Below, piece after piece: positions 10,601 through 15,910 of a DNA stretch of 26,953 nt. The DNA is from JAFGVL01 sp031553685 (GTDB lineage: Bacteria; Bacteroidota; Bacteroidia; Bacteroidales; Paludibacteraceae): positions 1 through 26,953 of the forward strand of contig JAVBLE010000057.1 in NCBI GenBank assembly GCA_031553685.1. Reading direction: 5' to 3'. Numbering within the stretch: position 1 is the first letter of the stretch; the number at the start of each line of letters is the position of its first letter. A model generated the notes under the pieces. The model saw only the letters and a program-made list of their open reading frames with translations. It made no database searches and was not told the DNA's origin. Made by a program: the position numbers and the translations under genes.

Positions 10601-12097
10601 AGAAGTATGTAATCCTTTTGCTTCATTACCATCAACAGTAAAAGAGATTAGATCGGTTGCAGTAATAGATGTACTTGCTGTGCTGCTTTTGTAAATTCCT
10701 CCTCCGGAATTTCCTGCAGTGTTATTGCTTACTGTTACGGTACCGGACAAAATAAGATTATTGTTGGCAAAAACGCCACCACCACGATTGTCTCCCGTAA
10801 CAAAAGAAGTTCCATCATATCCGGCTTTATTGCCTGAGATGGTGGTGTTTTTCAATTCCAATAAAGCACCGGCATAAATACCTCCTCCGCTTGTTTTAGC
10901 CGAGTTGCCGACAATTGATCCCACTACAGTTAATGTACCGGTAGCATGAATACCTCCACCGGTTGTAACGGCAGTATTATTTTCAATTTCTATCGTTTCA
11001 AGATTTGCAACTGTAGAGAAGTCGAGGTTGCTTACTGTATATATTCCGCCTCCGGCTGCTGTATTTGCCAAGTTGTTGTTAACTTTTAAAGTGGTAAGCG
11101 CAGTTACATCAAAAGCCGGAGCAAGCGTATTTTTATAAATACCACCTCCTGAACCGCCTGCGCCATTGTTGTTAACATCTATTACTCCTTGTAAGGTTAA
11201 ATTAGAGTTGGCATACACACCACCACCATTATTTGCGCCGGAATAGGTACCGGATGTGCTCCAACTGGCTTTATTACCCGATACGGTTACATTATTTAAG
11301 GTCAATGCTCCGGTTGCATAAATACCTCCGCCGGTAGCCGTTGCAGTATTATTGGATAGGGTTGAATTTGTAATGGTTGAAACTCCTGAACTAAAAACGC
11401 CACCACCTCCCGTACTGGCAGATGTATTATTCGAAATGGTTGAATTCGAAATGGTTGTAACTCCTGTACAGTTAACGCCTCCACCTGATGTAGTGGCAGC
11501 GTTATTAGAAATGGTTGAATTAGTTATAGCCAGTGTTCCCACACAATGAACACCTCCTCCTGTATTGGTTGAAGAACAATTGGTTACCTCTGTCCTATCT
11601 AATGTTACCGCTTGTGAAGCTGTTGCAAAACTAACAGCACCTCCCGCAGCGCCCCGGCAACCTGTAATCTTACAGTTAGTAAGCGTAAGAATGCTATTAG
11701 CTCCTGCTGATGCTATTCCACCTCCGGAAACTAAATTTGTTCCGCTCGAAGTGGCATTCGGTCCTTGAAATATCAAATCTTCAAAACTTACCGATGTATT
11801 TGCCGAAATGGTAAAATGACGAACTGTTCCTGAATAATTAAGCGTAACATCGCCTGTTACTGTTGGCGATTTTCGAATGGTCAGGTTCTTTGAGATGGTA
11901 ATATTATTACAAATTTGATCGTCTAATATTTCCAATGTCGAACCTGTAGTAACAGTGGCTGATGAAACGGCTACCGACAGTGAAATAAAGTCAGCGCCAG
12001 GAGTTGTTGTACCAACAGTGAAAGTGCCTTGCGCGTGAAGGGATGTTAATCCCAATACAAGCAGAGATAAAAGTAATTTCCTCTTTAAAGTATTCAT
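1691..12097 (-). CDS. Giant T9SS-secreted beta-helix adhesin-like protein (3468 aa)
   Basis: A signal peptide (MNTLKRKLLLSLLVLGL..HAQ) starts at 12097. The frame is open to 12190, but that extension would cross the promoter at 12129-12156, so the start at 12097 is chosen. Residues from about 25 to 1020 and 1025 to 1830 form two right-handed beta-helix regions with about forty GGGIY/GGGVY/GGAIY-type turns (Pmp-like). Each ends in the same cap, LNGNIIYGNGT...DNGG.T.T.MIK...DQR..R...D.G.V.I, a choice-of-anchor-like end. The second helix opens with a VWYVDKNT...GDGMDDISHP start. Then come Ig-like/PKD-like Bacteroidota surface domains, a DUF11-like stretch near 2105-2150, and a NWNDPDNWNNGVPG region near 2890. 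The last 80 or so residues are a T9SS type A sorting domain (VQIFDIQGRLL...TGIYIVKATT...RKVMIG). It should be exported by Sec, cross the outer membrane by T9SS and be anchored on the surface. Ligand unknown. A G10 tract lies near residue 1301. Confidence 0.9.
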   Translation of the reverse strand: MNTLKRKLLLSLLVLGLTSLHAQGTFTVGTTTPGADFISLSVAVSSATVTTGSTLEILDDQICNNITISKNLTIRKSPTVTGDVTLNYSGTVRHFTISANTSVSFEDLIFQGPNATSSGTNLVSGGGIASAGANSILTLTNCKITGCRGAAGGAVSFATASQAVTLDRTEVTNCSSTNTGGGVHCVGTLAITNSTISNNAATTSGGGVNCTGVTTISNSTISNNTSASTGGGGVFSSGVSTITNSTLSNNTATATGGGIYATGALTLNNVTVSGNKASWSTSGTYSGANNGGGVYANSNLTLQGVIDVNNNGAGGSGGGIYKNTLAPAFDVTALTTLKVNNNLANTAAGGGIYTVSNLDFSTVANLETIEIENNTAVTTGGGIHATGTLTVVGSIVGNSAKTSGGGIYAGALLELKNTTISGNKAGYDGTSFVTGDNRGGGVFANNNLILSGTVTVSNNTAGNSGGGIYKSSTASTSITATDLISFTVDGNEAKGLHTSTNGLGGGIYIASAIPLELVNGVANISNNTAKVSGGGIYTTGTLNLKDATISNNTAQAGIGGGIYTNNTILATNVRITGNNAALQGGGVYSSVQGLNFYNSTISGNKAGKEGGGIYTLTGAANTSNYINAYDLTLSDNVAGWDFTNNIYSSVLYAGGGIFANGSIAFFDNLTVTNNIATGDGGGICKNTGLAGVDMTGVKMLTLTGNQSINGNGGGIYSAYELSFTKQEEGADTRAVISGNKAPKGSGGAIYTTSDLYFTYINGGSSTDIINNIAGKTGGAIYAGGLFILNKATLSGNTATNQGGAIYLTGAKTMSILKSTFTGNISGSTGGAVFSASTNTTQEIANCTFYKNNANTNGGAISFSSGSGGASVYYCTFNGNHTTNNISNAIYWSAGTLNLNGNIIYGNGTESDSEITRANGTLIANYNIVREQTLAGTSNKTLTTGSGTTIFASVDAGNPNLGVLADNGGHTQTIMIKTKEDGGLANAQIPMAESMTFGGNSIADQRDVNRLTVNMMDIGSVQIPSQACQRIDPTPIVWYVDKNTLTPGDGMDDISHPATDLAAVLNNPCLMTGDIIKVTSGTYFSTDTDPNNTFTLKKGVSIFGSYTSDFSETGRDFKNHPTVLDGKGISYHVVSLFTGMDEPSQIDGVVIQNGKALGSSASQTFGGGIYFFAGKLLLSNAIVKDNVSLERGGGIYVAPNGVALTVYNSSFTGNKSGYDGTNLVSPSTTSATAAELLKSSGGAICAEGNLELQGSLYFDSNGSGGNGGSIFKGPQNEFIATHLDSLIITNSTAQVNDNNNGNWGGGGIYTMLNTDFSALKKLKIHNAIATLGQGGGIFINNKAIGRLTLSVNNADFYNCRAQGGYGDGGAIESYGGTTSLVIVKNSSFDNCYCTRYGGALGIGNVLKLEGTVKINNSTAGTNGGAITHWMLSGGFPEHAEFDVQQCDSLIITNCKVTGAAGGTGPGTGGGIWISKSNLDLSPVNYVLIENNISSADGGGIKFNGANNLTLGNAIIKGNKAGTKDGTTFSANKGGGVHTTGAITIQPDKKVIVDGNMSGSDGGGLYCGGVFTANQPDSLVFSNNEAGKASSGNGGGIYIGTTGTSTINNAIFTNNKAKTNGGGISISSALNGTNCTFDQNSATLGGGIYATGTSAKKISNSTFRGNTTTGNSGGGAIYSATANDVLQIALSTFTGNTTKDNVASAFYFNNATGKTLNGNIIYGNGTGAAANAEISVAPTAASYNITRNLNLGGTNKILGDGELLNLFETATLTDNGGKTPTVMIKKGGAAHNYIPKSVVDSWTAWLPLDALTTDQRGIDRPVGCGEDVGAVEINNEDIPVIAFTIPEICHGTIINLKDYITSATHVRDTLFYSNAAYTTQITNPTTYTVTQSPVYVRFNTTSNCVKDTIMTLTINPLPATPIITNSAFCVSGTIAGLTARVTNPASGGAISIYDSENSETPLTSETALINNTIYYISQTSNKGCVSPRVAVTVTLQQMPVLTLTSNEYYLCSGNSFTLHGSVTNTSPVIPWYQWQVMNPSTGTYIAGNSSDFYPGVTFENQSMIADATFTPSASVFDANGVANVKLRVSTGACSYKEAFVALHKNVSNPAAEISIANQPVLQQTACVDTAYVVKIKNTGSGGLSNIKVTLFDWKYTDLTVVKAEYKHADSITWKPANINNSADAYQYVAEIPSTFKLVETSDSMLVRFTVRPECGFYAGSNMQFKLQGKDACGQIEIAPKTVESDTIHLNFGINNDIKYKLVSHLNQNGTDISKVDNSMSNKTITWTVDYYELVRGNANFATDSIYFRIPTGMVLDENSFQSSSSVQGRPRVKASSLDQGTEYVLPLSADVLTGRVSFSFDFTVTTAAKCGVEQLYMEIIRQGKLTCATSPQPCSFFETLAQSYPQLQIEWYDLDYAPAQSATSIGRMHNGVWTGKFDIQTTSNIPAGTQIPFDFYADKNGNMVKDPDENTKQTTTFNHTLSGAVSAGGTFQVDITQPVPVAIGANDSPQELLAYVPAEALVCEALTVPIVPVIGREIVCQGDTVLYQTTPGMEMTTISLVDAISGATPQRISNEGNGDNWTDDIDKSQAKIVITHSKSFGIKAQYRTAGKQLLNATVMTITPIARPALAYYNDNDTIIICNGTSVDLSQVVHDTNNANPDTWYYYQKQSDGNYTLLDTKENGASYIVSPSVNTTYGISAAAGELGCESKKADFTIIVNEMPADGNIVGENNICSGNEDYSISNAGNGLLYKWTVTGTENAIVGNDTTSEVTVDWNETGELKAVYATSEGCSAEKVLQVAVRTTPVISNLSVSNTPCDPSLQSTVTFTAQGQQDGWQYLLDGSSINESLSIQGDDMSFALTEPKTGRYAHQLIIHTDEGCESTPNNFNTAFYPLASTWTANGVAGNWNDPDNWNNGVPGECTYVTIPSNLSTYPVLQKVSDTYWKPVCDTIDIKFGAEIARTDYLEYNGAKVELTVNGNRWYMFAPPLQSMVPADIYVSSNNPVKQYNPYTPGYGLYTYAQLFSQTNPQTGKYLEGDWSGPFTTPNLTLNPGIGFGVWIDDGTPAGTFKPTTYSFPKHDANVNYYHPTTGAITKSISINREGKENRFIYESVLNFSTGDITLSSKGNGSGKLAIVGNPFMSHWDFDAFYNQNSGLIANEYKVLLADGNYGTYKIGSSNMYDLDKMIAPMQSIIVSSIAPFTALTTNVNQVGVKAGGSGMLRAAKAQANTKDEIIIQASTGKLQNKTLLVHKEEVTNEYQDKKDSRKLFGKADSGDLLTVYTRSSDGFALDINSFGETEQVIPIGYWTTKKDKITLNFRGLENFMGGYDVILQDLQTGQETDLRENAEYTFSNSTVNKYVDGRLFISFRKLANEEGGTTDDKQNPADETKGISVISRDNTIQVISTDESNLQSVQIFDIQGRLLNSTENINQISYTYNIDNTGIYIVKATTSKSTVTRKVMIGKAIKNISL
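8184..8193. repeat. C10/G10 homopolymer inside the adhesin coding region
   Basis: Ten consecutive C on the plus strand (G10 on the coding strand) encode the glycines of NWGGGGIY near residue 1301 of the adhesin. The other GGGIY turns use mixed glycine codons, and this is the longest homopolymer of its kind that I saw in the window. The gene is in frame as given. A one-base slip would truncate the protein before the second helix is complete and remove the T9SS domain. Confidence 0.85.
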
Positions 12098-12128
12098 ATA
12101 CCTAAATATTTTTTTACAAAAAGTTGTG

Positions 12129-12156
12129 CAAAGATAAGTAGTTTGTATCAAGCAAA
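12129..12156 (-). promoter_or_regulatory. Promoter of the giant adhesin gene
   Basis: The minus strand reads TTTG (12153-12156), 16 bases, then TATCTTTG (12129-12136). The -7 element is an exact match, while the spacing is at the short end. It lies about 32 bases upstream of the signal-peptide start at 12097, which supports that start. Confidence 0.5.
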
Positions 12157-12346
12157 CAAGTTCTCGAATTGAAAAGTTTATGTAAATCAAATTTTTAACA
12201 GTTAAAAATTTAATCTTAGAAACGATTATTTTAAAATAAAAACAACTAAAATACCCATAAAAACCATAGAATTTATACAGAATATCTTTTGTTTTTTTAA
12301 CTATATTGCTAACAAATCAGAGTAATGTACCTCATCTATATAAAGC

Positions 12347-12382
12347 AAAAAGGTTTGAAACTTTACTGTTTCAAACCTTTTT
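12347..12382 (-). terminator. Intrinsic terminator of lepA
   Basis: Perfect 15-base arms, AAAAAGGTTTGAAAC (12347-12361) and GTTTCAAACCTTTTT (12368-12382), enclose a 6-base loop. The stem begins 4 bases after the lepA stop. The stem itself ends in T5 on the minus strand and runs into GCTTTATAT. Confidence 0.85.
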
Positions 12383-12386
12383 ATAT

Positions 12387-14174
12387 TTAATCTAACTTCA
12401 ACACCGCCAAGAAAGCCTTTTGCGGCACTTCGACCGAGCCAATTTGCTTCATGCGCTTCTTACCTTTCTTCTGCTTTTCGAGTAGCTTGCGCTTACGCGA
12501 GATATCACCACCGTAACATTTGGCTGTTACATCTTTACGCACCGCTTTAATCGTTTCGCGGGCAATGATTTTAGCACCGATAGCGGCTTGTATGGCAATA
12601 TCAAACTGTTGGCGGGGTATCAATTCGCGCAATTTCTCGCACATACGCCGACCGAGTGTAACTGCATTGTCGAAATGGATAAGCGACGAAAGCGCATCAA
12701 CCGACTCACCATTAAGCAGAATATCCAATTTTATCAATTTCGACGGGCGATAATCAATCATGTGGTAGTCGAACGAAGCATAACCTTTCGAAATACTTTT
12801 CAGTTTGTCGTAAAAATCAAATACGATTTCGCCCAACGGCATTTCGTATATCAATTCAATACGGTCGCCCGAAATATAATCCTGCTTCATCAACTCGCCT
12901 CGCTTGCCCAAGCAAAGCGTCATTATCTGCCCAATAAAGGCAGTTTTGGTAATAATCGAAGCACGAATATAGGGTTCTTCAATGCGGTCAATCTGCATAA
13001 TATCAGGCAATCCCGATGGATTGTGCACTTCGATCAACTCATCTTTTTTTGTGTAAACTTTATACTGAACATTCGGCACAGTAGTAATTACATCCATATC
13101 GAACTCACGATCAAGCCGTTCTTGGATAATTTCCATGTGCAACATACCCAAAAAACCGCAACGGAAACCAAAACCCAATGCTGCCGACGATTCCGGCTCG
13201 AAAGTAAGGGACGCATCATTTAGTTGGAGTTTCTCCATCGAAGCGCGAAGGTCTTCAAAGTCTTCCGAGTCAATCGGATAAACACCCGCAAATACCATTG
13301 GTTTCACCTCTTCAAAACCCTCGATGGCTTTGTCGCAAGGGCGAGCCACTTGGGTAATCGTATCGCCTACCTTTACTTCTTTAGAGGTTTTAATTCCCGA
13401 AATAATATACCCTACATTTCCCGCACTAAGGGTTTGAGTCGGGCTCATATCGAGTTTAAGCACACCTATTTCATCGGCATCATATTGTTTTCCGGTGGCG
13501 ACAAACTTTACCAGATCGCCCTTGTTTATGGTTCCATTCACTATCTTGAAATAGGCAATAATACCACGGAACGAATTAAATACGGAGTCGAATATCAAAC
13601 ATTGCAGCGGTGCTTCGGGGTCGCCTTTGGGAGCGGGAATGCGGTCAATGATCGCTTCCAGAATTTCGTCCACACCCATGCCTGTCTTTCCGCTGGCACG
13701 GATTATTTCTTGTGGTTTGCACCCAAGTAATTCTACAATCTGATCTTCGACCTCTTCAGGCATGGCGCTGTCCATATCCATTTTGTTCATCACAGGGATA
13801 ATTTCCAAATCATGCTCGATAGCCATGTATAAATTGGAAATAGTCTGTGCCTGAATACCTTGTGTGGCATCTACAATCAACAACGCGCCTTCGCAGGCAG
13901 CAATGGAACGCGACACTTCGTACGAAAAATCCACATGTCCCGGAGTGTCAATCAAATTGAAAATATACTCCTGTCCGTCATGCTTGTATTTCATTTGTAT
14001 CGCATGACTTTTGATTGTGATTCCGCGTTCACGCTCCAAGTCCATGTTATCAAGCACTTGCGCTTGCATATCTTTGCCCGAAACGGTTTGTGTATATTCA
14101 AGCAAGCGGTCGGCAAGAGTACTCTTTCCGTGGTCAATATGGGCAATGATACAAAAGTTGCGGATATTTTTCAT
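12387..14174 (-). CDS. lepA: Elongation factor 4 (LepA) ribosomal GTPase
   Basis: This 595-residue translational GTPase acts on the ribosome in the cytoplasm, where it is linked to back-translocation and 30S assembly. The start MKNIRNFCIIAHIDHGKST at 14174 is the usual LepA start; an in-frame ATG at 14234 would add 20 atypical residues encoded by the repeat upstream. G motifs are present: AHIDHGKS (11-18), RERGIT, DTPGH, NKMD. The LepA-specific C-terminal domain is present, with KCYGGDISRKRKLLEKQKKGKKRMKQIG cut here to its key parts KCYGGDISRKRKLL and KGKKRM, and ends LAVLKLD. The promoter at 14291-14323 puts the nested inverted repeat inside a leader of about 110 bases. A terminator follows the gene directly, so it is probably a single-gene unit. 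Assignment is certain. Confidence 0.98.
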   Translation of the reverse strand: MKNIRNFCIIAHIDHGKSTLADRLLEYTQTVSGKDMQAQVLDNMDLERERGITIKSHAIQMKYKHDGQEYIFNLIDTPGHVDFSYEVSRSIAACEGALLIVDATQGIQAQTISNLYMAIEHDLEIIPVMNKMDMDSAMPEEVEDQIVELLGCKPQEIIRASGKTGMGVDEILEAIIDRIPAPKGDPEAPLQCLIFDSVFNSFRGIIAYFKIVNGTINKGDLVKFVATGKQYDADEIGVLKLDMSPTQTLSAGNVGYIISGIKTSKEVKVGDTITQVARPCDKAIEGFEEVKPMVFAGVYPIDSEDFEDLRASMEKLQLNDASLTFEPESSAALGFGFRCGFLGMLHMEIIQERLDREFDMDVITTVPNVQYKVYTKKDELIEVHNPSGLPDIMQIDRIEEPYIRASIITKTAFIGQIMTLCLGKRGELMKQDYISGDRIELIYEMPLGEIVFDFYDKLKSISKGYASFDYHMIDYRPSKLIKLDILLNGESVDALSSLIHFDNAVTLGRRMCEKLRELIPRQQFDIAIQAAIGAKIIARETIKAVRKDVTAKCYGGDISRKRKLLEKQKKGKKRMKQIGSVEVPQKAFLAVLKLD

Positions 14175-14180
14175 AAAATG

Positions 14181-14280
14181 ATTAGCGAATTGAATAATTA
14201 GCTGATTAGCAAATGAAAATACATTTCTTGCCAATTATAAATAATTGGCTAATTGGCACATTTTCAAATTTGCTAATTAA
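14181..14280. repeat. Nested inverted repeat in the lepA leader
   Basis: The outer arms TGATTAGCAAATGAAAA (14203-14219) and TTTTCAAATTTGCTAATTA (14261-14279) are near-complementary. The core GCCAATTA-TAAA-TAATTGGC (14230-14249) is a perfect 8-base-arm hairpin. The flank carries further degenerate copies of the word ATTAGC(A)AAT at 14180-14209. It lies between the lepA promoter and start codon and so should be transcribed. Confidence 0.75.
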
Positions 14281-14290
14281 TTTGAGGGTG

Positions 14291-14323
14291 CAAAGATAAT
14301 CAAAACAGAGACATTGTGCCAAA
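14291..14323 (-). promoter_or_regulatory. Promoter of lepA
   Basis: The minus strand reads TTTG (14320-14323), 21 bases, then TATCTTTG (14291-14298), a full match to the Bacteroidota pattern. It gives a predicted start near 14285 and a leader of about 110 bases that carries the nested inverted repeat. Confidence 0.6.
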
Positions 14324-14329
14324 CTTTTA

Positions 14330-14389
14330 CAATCTTGCTTGGTAACACAAATGTCTCAGAGGACATCCACCGCAGCGTTGTGTTTGATA
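14330..14389 (-). pseudogene. Possible remnant of an IS1182-like transposase C-terminal region
   Basis: The minus-strand frame ending at 14327 reads YQTQRCGGCPLRHLCYQARL. The spacing C-x2-C-P-L-R-x2-C preceded by a Tyr resembles the Cys-rich segment near the C-terminus of IS1182/DDE transposases (Y...C.GCPLR..C.K). No other transposase signature remains around it and the frame stops at once. The match is short and could be chance. It lies between hflX and the lepA promoter. Confidence 0.28.
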
Positions 14390-14474
14390 GAGATGGATAG
14401 TTTGCCTTTTTATTTTACTCTCCACAAAAAAACAGAGGTCATCCCAATTTCTATTTTGAGACAGTCTTTTTGTT

Positions 14475-15686
14475 TTACAATTCATCCGTTTCGGGATACA
14501 AGAAATCATTATACGGAAAGCGCTGAATATGTATTTCTTTTACTTTCCGGTAAACAATCTCTTTCAGGCTGTCAATATTTTGTTTTTCTTTGGCAGAAAT
14601 AAAGATACAGTCTTCGTGCATTTTATTCATCCAAGATTGCCGAAATTCATCTAAACTTATATTTTCGCGTGAGCGTGGCGTAAGGTCATCCTCTGCCTTT
14701 GGGGTATACGAAAACGCATCAATCTTATTAAACAGCATAATCAATGGTTTTTCAGCACTATCCAATTCGGCAAGAGTATTGCTTACCACTTCTATTTGTT
14801 CTTCAAAATTAGAGTGCGAAATATCCACTACATGGATTAATAAATCGGCTTCTCTAACTTCGTCAAGTGTAGACTTAAACGACTCTACCAAATGGTGTGG
14901 CAACTTGCGAATAAACCCGACCGTATCGCAAAGCAAAAACGGCAGGTTTTCTACCGTAACCTTGCGCACCGTAGTATCAAGCGTAGCAAAGAGTTTGTTT
15001 TCGGCAAACACTTCTGATTTACTCAACAGGTTCATCAGAGTAGATTTGCCCACATTGGTATAACCAACCAAAGCCACCCGCACCATCTTACCCCGATTTT
15101 TGCGTTGGGTAGCCATTTGTTTGTCAATCTTTTTCAACTCTTCTTTGAGCAAAGCAATGCGCGATTGAATAATCCGTTTGTCGGCCTCAATCTGCTTTTC
15201 ACCCATCCCGCGTGAAGTCGTCCCGCCACCCCGCTGACGGTCTAAGTGACTCCACATGCGCGACAAGCGTGGCAACATATATTGCAGCTGCGCTACTTCC
15301 ACTTGTGTCTTGGCATACGAAGTTTGTGCTCGCTCTACGAAGATATCCAAAATCAGGATCGTTCTATCCAAAACGCGTGTGTTCAGTTCTTTCTCGATAT
15401 TGCGCAGTTGGCGTGGCGAGAGTTCGTCGTCGAAAATAGCATAATCAATGTCGTTTTCTTCGATATAGGCTTTGATTTCGGCTAATTTTCCTTCGCCCAC
15501 ATAAGTATTGGTATTCGGATATTCGAGCCGTTGCATAAAGTTCTTTTGGGGTACAATATGCGAAGTATCCGCCAAAAAAGCCAATTCGTCCAAATACTCG
15601 ATAGCTCGTTCTTCGGTTTGCTGTGGTGTTATTAAACCGATTAGGACGGCTGTAAAGGGTTTTTCTGTTATTATTTCGCTTGTCAT
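14475..15686 (-). CDS. hflX: GTPase HflX
   Basis: This 403-residue ribosome-associated GTPase splits stalled or hibernating 70S ribosomes under stress in other bacteria. It has the HflX N-terminal nucleotide-binding-like domain (to about 120), the helical linker ERAQTSYAKTQVEVAQLQ (118-135) with the RGGG..SRGMGEKQ signature (152-165), and the G domain: GYTNVGKST (208-216), DTVGF (254-258), NKID (320-323). The length is normal and the start at 15686 is the first ATG of a typical N-terminus. The 68-residue gene ends 13 bases upstream on the same strand, and the FAD dehydrogenase precedes that with a 4-base gap, so the three are probably co-transcribed. No intrinsic terminator follows before lepA. 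Confidence 0.97.
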   Translation of the reverse strand: MTSEIITEKPFTAVLIGLITPQQTEERAIEYLDELAFLADTSHIVPQKNFMQRLEYPNTNTYVGEGKLAEIKAYIEENDIDYAIFDDELSPRQLRNIEKELNTRVLDRTILILDIFVERAQTSYAKTQVEVAQLQYMLPRLSRMWSHLDRQRGGGTTSRGMGEKQIEADKRIIQSRIALLKEELKKIDKQMATQRKNRGKMVRVALVGYTNVGKSTLMNLLSKSEVFAENKLFATLDTTVRKVTVENLPFLLCDTVGFIRKLPHHLVESFKSTLDEVREADLLIHVVDISHSNFEEQIEVVSNTLAELDSAEKPLIMLFNKIDAFSYTPKAEDDLTPRSRENISLDEFRQSWMNKMHEDCIFISAKEKQNIDSLKEIVYRKVKEIHIQRFPYNDFLYPETDEL

Positions 15687-15699
15687 GATAGGATTAATT

Positions 15700-15906
15700 T
15701 TAGTTCAATTTATGGAATGTAATATGTTTCTCTTTTAAAGAGATTTTGCCAACTTGATAGCCAAATTGTCTTGCTTCTTTTTTGTAAGTTAAAAAAGAAT
15801 GGTCTATATCAGACCCAATAATATTTCTAATTTCTTCAAAAGTGAGTTTTAGCTCATTGTCATTATTATTTTGAAGATATTTCCATAATTCTTCGTATTT
15901 GCTCAT
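15700..15906 (-). CDS. Small DUF7662-like protein (68 aa)
   Basis: This is a complete short gene between the FAD dehydrogenase (4-base gap) and hflX (13-base gap), all in the same direction, which supports it being real. Its sequence MSKYEELWKYL...LTFEEIRNIIG..I..SFLTYKKEARQFGYQVGKISLKEKHITF follows the layout I recall for DUF7662-type small proteins: KY-x-LW-x-YL, then LTF-x-EIE-x-ILG, then a basic arm and a terminal beta strand. It is shorter than usual because the W-rich middle segment typical of the family is reduced. It may be a nucleic-acid-binding or regulatory protein, but no function is established. Family recall is from memory and moderate. Confidence 0.65.
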   Translation of the reverse strand: MSKYEELWKYLQNNNDNELKLTFEEIRNIIGSDIDHSFLTYKKEARQFGYQVGKISLKEKHITFHKLN

Positions 15907-15910
15907 AGTT

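Noticed and set aside
12098..12190. 31-residue N-terminal extension of the giant adhesin
   Set aside because: It would run through the TTTG/TATCTTTG promoter and hide the clear signal peptide that begins at 12097.
12588..13730. Two plus-strand open frames over lepA
   Set aside because: They are antisense to lepA with no recognisable domain.
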